Positions 59,076-64,000 of a stretch of 64,000 bases of DNA are shown one piece after another. The stretch comes from Vigna angularis (lineage: Eukaryota > Streptophyta > Magnoliopsida > Fabales > Fabaceae), in NCBI RefSeq assembly GCF_016808095.1, contig NC_068974.1, forward strand, positions 4,650,001 through 4,714,000, written 5' to 3'. The notes under the pieces are model-generated. The model was not told the origin of the DNA. It saw nothing but the letters and a program-made list of their open reading frames with translations, and searched no databases. Within the stretch, counting starts at the first letter, position 1. Every line of letters starts with the position of its first letter. The position numbers and the translations under genes are program-made.

Positions 59076-59426
59076 TTTTAACCAAACAAGTCAACAAATG
59101 GCTAAGGCCCAAAGTTGACTATCCTTGGACATCCAAAATGGGTGTGTTGACCAAGGAGTCAACATTTTGGCTAAGTTTGGTGAACAAGGGAGAACAATTT
59201 CGTCCTAAACATGTGGAAGCTTCCAATTGGAGAGGTTTCCTCATAGTTAGTGGCCATGTGTCACTCTAGAAATGGAGAGTAGTGGTCACTTGTCACTCTC
59301 TCATTTGAGAGGATTTTTGCCACTTATTATCTCCCTCCTATTTGAGAGGATTTCTCCTTACTCTCCAAGCCAGCCAATGTGGCTCTTTTAGGTTAAAGTT
59401 TCAACCCATTTTGAGACACCTTAGCC

Positions 59427-59435
59427 TATAAATAG
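59427..59435 (+). promoter_or_regulatory. LTR TATA box
   Basis: CCTATAAATAGAGG, about 330 bp before the LTR end. Confidence 0.75.
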
Positions 59436-59757
59436 AGGTTCTCTCCATCATGTAATCACCTTTGATTTAGAGTAAAGTTATGTCGTTATTTTTATGTCAT
59501 ACTACTTTTTTAAGGTCACCCTAGGCTAGAGCAACCCAAGGGGTCTCCTCTAGCCACCTTCCTCCAAGAGCTGGCCCAACCTCTCTTAGAGAACCACCAA
59601 ACACACCTTTTATCAACATTCAAACACCCAAAACTGTGACAACCTCCACCTTATACCACCACTATTCCGCATTCCATCTAAAACCTTGAGCATCTTGTTC
59701 TTGTTGACTTGGTTGTTTCTAGATTTGGCTTGTCCTAGCTAGAGCATTGCCATCATT

Positions 59758-59771
59758 TGGTATCAAGAGCC
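59758..59771 (+). other. primer-binding site of the gypsy element
   Basis: TGGTATCAAGAGCC immediately after the LTR; matches the initiator tRNA-Met type. Confidence 0.8.
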
Positions 59772-61043
59772 TTGGTTCTTCAAAGAGCTAAGTTTTTTGG
59801 TTTTAATCCTTTGTTATTTCCTTGTTTTTAATGTTTTCCTTACTTGTCTTGTTGTATTTTTTTTTCCATCTATCATTTTTTTCTGGCAATAAATTGTGAC
59901 GATTTTGAAACTTAAACTGCATCTAGCATAGTTGTCCAAAAATTATGTAAAAAAACTCAAATGAAAGCCCTTTGAGTCTAGTTTCAAACAAAAAAAATCA
60001 TTTCATTTGGAATTCTGTGGAGAAAGTTATGAGTAAAACACTCAGCAAAGGTAAAAGTTGTCAGAATGTTGTCATTAGCGTGTTTCAAGTTCTATTTTGG
60101 TAGTTTTGGCTACTGTTTTGTGCTTTTTTGTTAGTCATTCCTTGCTATTTTGTTTGGTATTATATGCTTATTTTGTGTCATTTTGATTTTTGAGTCCATC
60201 CATGTTGTCTAGAGTCATGTTTAGTCCTTTACATGTCTTTATTTCCAACTTTAACCTTTGAAAAATCATCAAAAAATATATATAACTTAGTTTGCAAAAC
60301 TGCACCATATACAACCATTTGAGGGTATTATCTTTGATGTTTTGGGTTCATACTTTTTATTATATCTTTGGCAAGCTCTTAAAAAAAATTCCTATTGAAA
60401 TTTCTAGTTTTCAACTCCATTTTGATTTTAGTAAGATTCTCTTCTATTTTGTGTTTCTTGTCTCTGTGGCTTTTAAAACCCATAAATCACCTTTGTTCCA
60501 AGTGTGTGGTGGCCTTATTTTGCACCTTAAAAGAGTGGAAAAATAAGTACTAAAACCTTTTAAGCAGAAGGCCTCAAAAGAGTACTAAAGAGAGCCTAGA
60601 AAAGTGTTGAAAAGTATTGTGTGCTTAGACCACTACCACTGTTTTTGTGCAATCTGTTTTGGAACGTGTTTTGTTCATTGTTTTGGGTTTTTATCTTCAC
60701 TTTCCAGTGGCTAAAAGTCTTGGCTATGATGTTAAAAAAGTGGATTTAGTGCCCCATTTGCTCAAAGTTGCCAAAAGACAAGAAACACCCACTTTTCTTC
60801 TAGTAATTTTTGTTTTGTGAATCTATTCTAACACCTTTCATTAGGATTTCTTTTGAGTGCTAACCTTTCTTTCTTAACCTTATTTCTTGCTTGTCTTCTT
60901 GGATTTCTTAGTTTTGTCATAATTAAATTCCTTTTGCAAAGCCTTTCTTGTTTTTGGGCCCTTTTATTGCTTTTATTCCTTGTTTCTTCTAGCATAATTT
61001 CGGGAGCTTGAAGTCTAGAGTGTTAGCCAAAAAGAAATGAGAG
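59772..61043 (+). other. gypsy element untranslated leader
   Basis: T-rich, with no long frame. Parts of 60600-61040 match 44050-44400 next to the gag remnant at 45041, so gag of this element is expected beyond base 64000. Confidence 0.55.
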
Positions 61044-61297
61044 AAACACCTTGGGAGGTAGCTTTGATTTGGTTCTAATTTTTGGCTTTGTAATCTTTCT
61101 TTCTTTTTTTTTCTCTTGTAATTCACGGCCTTGTTAGGTATCTTGGGGGAGTCTTTGGTGCTCAATCCCATCTCCTACCAAGAACCTTTATTTCTTAGTA
61201 ATTTTTGTTTTTAGTTGGTTGGTTGGAGGCACCAAAGTTCTTCTAACTTAATCATTACGCCACATAGCTAGTTTATTTGTTTTTTTTAATTGTGATA
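61044..61297 (+). repeat. duplicated leader unit, first copy
   Basis: 254 bp from AAACACCTTGGGAGG to TTAATTGTGATA, about 90% identical by eye to 63575-63827. Confidence 0.85.
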
Positions 61298-63575
61298 ACT
61301 CCCAGGTTTTCCATATTTTTCTTAGATTATAAGTTATTTTTAAGTTCTTTTAGTTTCTAATTTTGTAGAATTAGGTTAGTTTTAAGTTTTTGTTGTAATT
61401 TTAGAGTTTTGTAAAAATAGTATTAATTTTGTGTTTTTAGATGATAAAAAGTTTTTCTTAAATAAATAGTCCTTTACTCTTTTCTGAAAATTCTAAAATA
61501 AAAAAAATTGTCTTTTAAGTTTTTGCTTATATAGGCTTTCTTTTATTTCTTTATTGCTTATTAGCCCTTGTTATTTTTCTCTTATTTACAAAATTAACCC
61601 TGGTCAAACCCTTTTGCAGGTCAACCATATTGGGCAGATGCGTTAGGCCTATTTTGACTGCTGCATTGACTGGGCCACTACATTATGCTGAAATCTAGGC
61701 CGCTGCTGTTGGAAATAGACTGGGCTTTAGATTAGTGAGATGGTGTCGCTTTGATGAAGAGCGTTGTTGCTGCTTAGGGGTCTCTACCTCGAGCATTTCA
61801 TTTGGAGAAAACCCTCTAGGGTTCATAGATGAGAAAAAAAGAGAAAGTGGAGCTCTAGGGCTCAAGTGCCACTTACTAGAGTGATGAAGTGATCAAGTTC
61901 ATGTGCACGTGTGGAGGAATCTCGAATCATAGATTGTGTAGGATCGGAGGGTTGAAGGGCGCCTCATGGGTGTAGAGCAAAAGAAAGGTCGTTTGATTGG
62001 AGGAAGCGCGAAACGTCGAAAGGTTTTTTTTCCCATTTCCCATTTTTCCCCCTTTTTGTCTTCTCTATAAAAAGAGACCTGTACAGAGAGTTAGAGTGGT
62101 ATCGAGTGGAGGGTGATAGATTCCACGGAATGAAAAGAGAAGTGGAGGGTGACAGACTCCACGGAACGGTTTGAGATCGCGAGTGAGAGAGTAGTGTAGG
62201 ATTTTCATTTTCTTTTAAAGTAGCTAGGGTTTATTGCGCTTTCTTAGTGTATAGAGACTCTTTTCTTTGATTCTGGATTTCACTTAGTTGCGAGGGTGAC
62301 ATGCCGTGATTTTTCTTGATTTCTGGTATCAAGTACTCTTGTTTTCAAAGTTTAATGCAATTATGATTCCTTTTATTTTTCTTGTTCTGGATTTTTACAT
62401 TTTTTATTGCTTTTAATTTCTTGCACATGATTTTACTTTTCTAGAAATAACATTCTTTGATTATGCTTCATGATCTTTGGTTGATTTAGTTTAGAGGTGT
62501 TTAGTATATTGGTGGAATGAATGAGTGGAAAGAGTCAAAATCAGGTTCTGAAATATGAGCTAGAGTACCTCGAAGTGGGATTCAACTTCACAAGATGTCT
62601 TCCTGAGACTCTTAGCACTCTTTTATTCCCCTTAATGTGCATTTACCTGTGAATTCAATTCTTCTTTGAGACTGTTAATTTCTTTGATAGTAATAGACTT
62701 TGATTCTGTTTTTATTCTTGAGGGTTTTAATTAGTTTATTTGTGCATTACATTTTCTTAGTTAGTAATTTCTGCTTCAGTATTATAATTATGTTGTTTAC
62801 TCAATTGATGCATATATTGTCTTTAAGTTTCAACACTTGGATTTGATAAAGTTTAGGTTGCAGTTTGCAGAGTTTATGGATGTTAATTTTGTTCCTTTTG
62901 ATTAAATTTCTGAGAAATGTACTGTGAGCATTGTAGATTTAGATTCTTGGCAGTTTTGGTTTTTGAAAATTTTGGTTTGCTTGGATGAGTTTCTTGAGTC
63001 TAGTAGATTAGGATTGAAATGCTTATTTTGATTCTTTGATTTTGGTATTCCTATGAATAGAGATTAGATACATTAGCTTAGATGGTGCAATTTTCCATTC
63101 TTTTGGTTCTGTTATGTGTATAGATACCATTTCTTTTCATTAAACTGTTCATTGATTTCATGCATCATAGGTTCTTATTCAGTTTTAATTTTAGTTTCCT
63201 TGCATTGTTAACTTTTAGCATTCATAGGTTAGTTTTAATTGCATTCACTACTCATTTTAGTTTAGGTTCTGTTATGTTATACATAGATTTTATACTTTAG
63301 CTTAGGTTTCAGTTTTTAATTTCTTTCTTGCACTTTATTCTCTTTCTTTCCTTAAACAGATTCTATTTTTAATTCTTTTCTTTTTCATTTCATTATTTTT
63401 AATTTCCCCACCTTGTTTTTTTAGTTAGTAAATAGAAAATAAAAGTAAGAATTAACCAAACACTTTGAGCTTAATTGTACCGAGTCCAAGGATTGATACC
63501 TAGGGTGTCCCTATACTTCATTAGTGGGGAAACTTAGTTTGTTCTGATTTTTTGCAACCAAAATACAGTTTAACA
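61293..63575 (+). mobile_element. nested LTR-like insertion (about 2.3 kb, solo LTR candidate)
   Basis: Starts TGATAACTCCCAGG and ends CAGTTTAACA, with an internal TATA (CTCTATAAAAAG, 62066) and no protein. The end wording (GAGTCCAAGGATTGATACCT... TAGTGGGGAAACTTAGTTTG) is typical of long LTRs in legume elements as I recall them. The flanks do not show a 5-bp duplication; instead a 254-bp host unit is present on each side. Confidence 0.55.
62105..62170 (+). repeat. duplicated short hairpin
   Basis: GTGGAGGGTGATAGATTCCA and GTGGAGGGTGACAGACTCCA, each followed by CGGAA, about 36 bp apart. Each copy can pair GTGGA with TCCAC. They lie just downstream of the TATA of the nested LTR, so would be in its transcript leader. 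Confidence 0.7.
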
Positions 63576-63827
63576 AACACCTTGGGAGGTTGCTTTAATT
63601 TGGTTGTAATTGTTGGCTTTGTAATCTTTCTTTCTTTTTTTCCTCTTGTAATTCACGGCCTTGTTAGGTGTCTTGGGGGAGTCTTTGGTGCTTAATCCCA
63701 TCTCCTAACAAGAACCTTTATTTCTTAGTAATTTTTGTTTTTAGTTGGTTGGTTTGAGGCACCAAAGTTCTTCTAACTTAATCATTAGGTCGCATAGCTA
63801 GTTTATTTGCTTTCTTTAATTATGATA
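63575..63827 (+). repeat. duplicated leader unit, second copy
   Basis: Second copy of 61044-61297. Unlike the first, it continues into the normal leader (GCTTAGTGTGTGTCAACTTT). Confidence 0.85.
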
Positions 63828-64000
63828 GCTTAGTGTGTGTCAACTTTAATTTCAACTTTAGTTCCCTTTGAGAAATTTGGTTCAAGAGTGCCTAAGGTAA
63901 ACTTTGGCTAGAAAATGTTTGATATTTAAGAAATTCATTGTGATTTACCTCCATTTCCTAGAAGTGAACTTGGGTGTCTTTTGCTTCCTTATGTCTCTTA
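63828..64000 (+). other. gypsy leader continuing past the window
   Basis: Matches 44760-44950 (GGTTCAAGAG..., CTTTGGCTAG, CTCCTTAAGTCTCTTA-like end), the stretch that directly precedes gag in that copy. Confidence 0.65.

Larger units (their letters stand above)
58911..59755 (+). repeat. 5' LTR of a gypsy-type element
   Basis: Starts TGAAGATTTAGTAGAG and ends GCCATCA two bases before a primer-binding site. It holds tandem 39-bp units (58939-59075), a TATAAATAG box at 59427 and a polypyrimidine/leader part. The left flank ends TTCATCA. The partner LTR would lie beyond the window, so the TSD cannot be checked. Confidence 0.75.

Overview
This is nuclear DNA from a flowering plant. It is AT-rich, with widely spaced intron-containing genes and layered LTR retrotransposons, Mutator-like (MULE) and CACTA elements. 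The repeat vocabulary (for example the cgcccagcgag words) and the protein families suggest a papilionoid legume, probably Phaseoleae such as Vigna or Phaseolus. That placement is inference. All work was by eye, so borders of decayed elements are approximate unless a target-site duplication (TSD) is given.

Only three loci look like working host genes: a two-exon secreted root-cap-domain protein (3319-4657, +), a THESEUS1-type CrRLK1L receptor kinase with an intronless CDS (11694-14231, -), and a 68-residue protein with two CxxC pairs (37432-37638, +).

Layout: 0.4-1.3 kb, decayed Ty3/gypsy gag. 3.2-4.8 kb, root-cap gene. 5.8-8.4 kb, scrambled Copia pieces cut by a CACTA element. 11.7-14.6 kb, THE1. 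15.1-16.5 kb, a gene-fragment-carrying MULE with a perfect 9-bp TSD. 16.9-19.1 kb, a dispersed repeat with GC-rich paired words. 22.5-28 kb, three related LTR-like repeats and a 1-kb MULE. 30.1-32.7 kb, a paired-palindrome array and a gypsy gag remnant. 32.0-40.8 kb, a large inverted duplication around the small CxxC gene; one arm carries a Pack-MULE with galacturonosyltransferase-like (GATL) sequence and a nested CACTA, the other arm keeps the empty site. 40.2-45.6 kb, rearranged LTR blocks and another gag remnant. 46.0-49.1 kb, second copy of the 16.9-kb repeat, with an ATAATCGATTAT array and a CACTA insertion. 49.7-54.3 kb, a very young Copia element with an open polyprotein frame but an internal reverse-transcriptase deletion. 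58.9-64 kb, the 5' part of a gypsy element with a nested 2.3-kb LTR-like insertion, running off the window.

The most unusual signal is a pair of 12-bp palindromes spaced exactly 20 bp start to start. There are four pairs at 30.1 kb and four pairs at 46.2 kb. A similar four-pair layout of a different word occurs at 17.6 kb.
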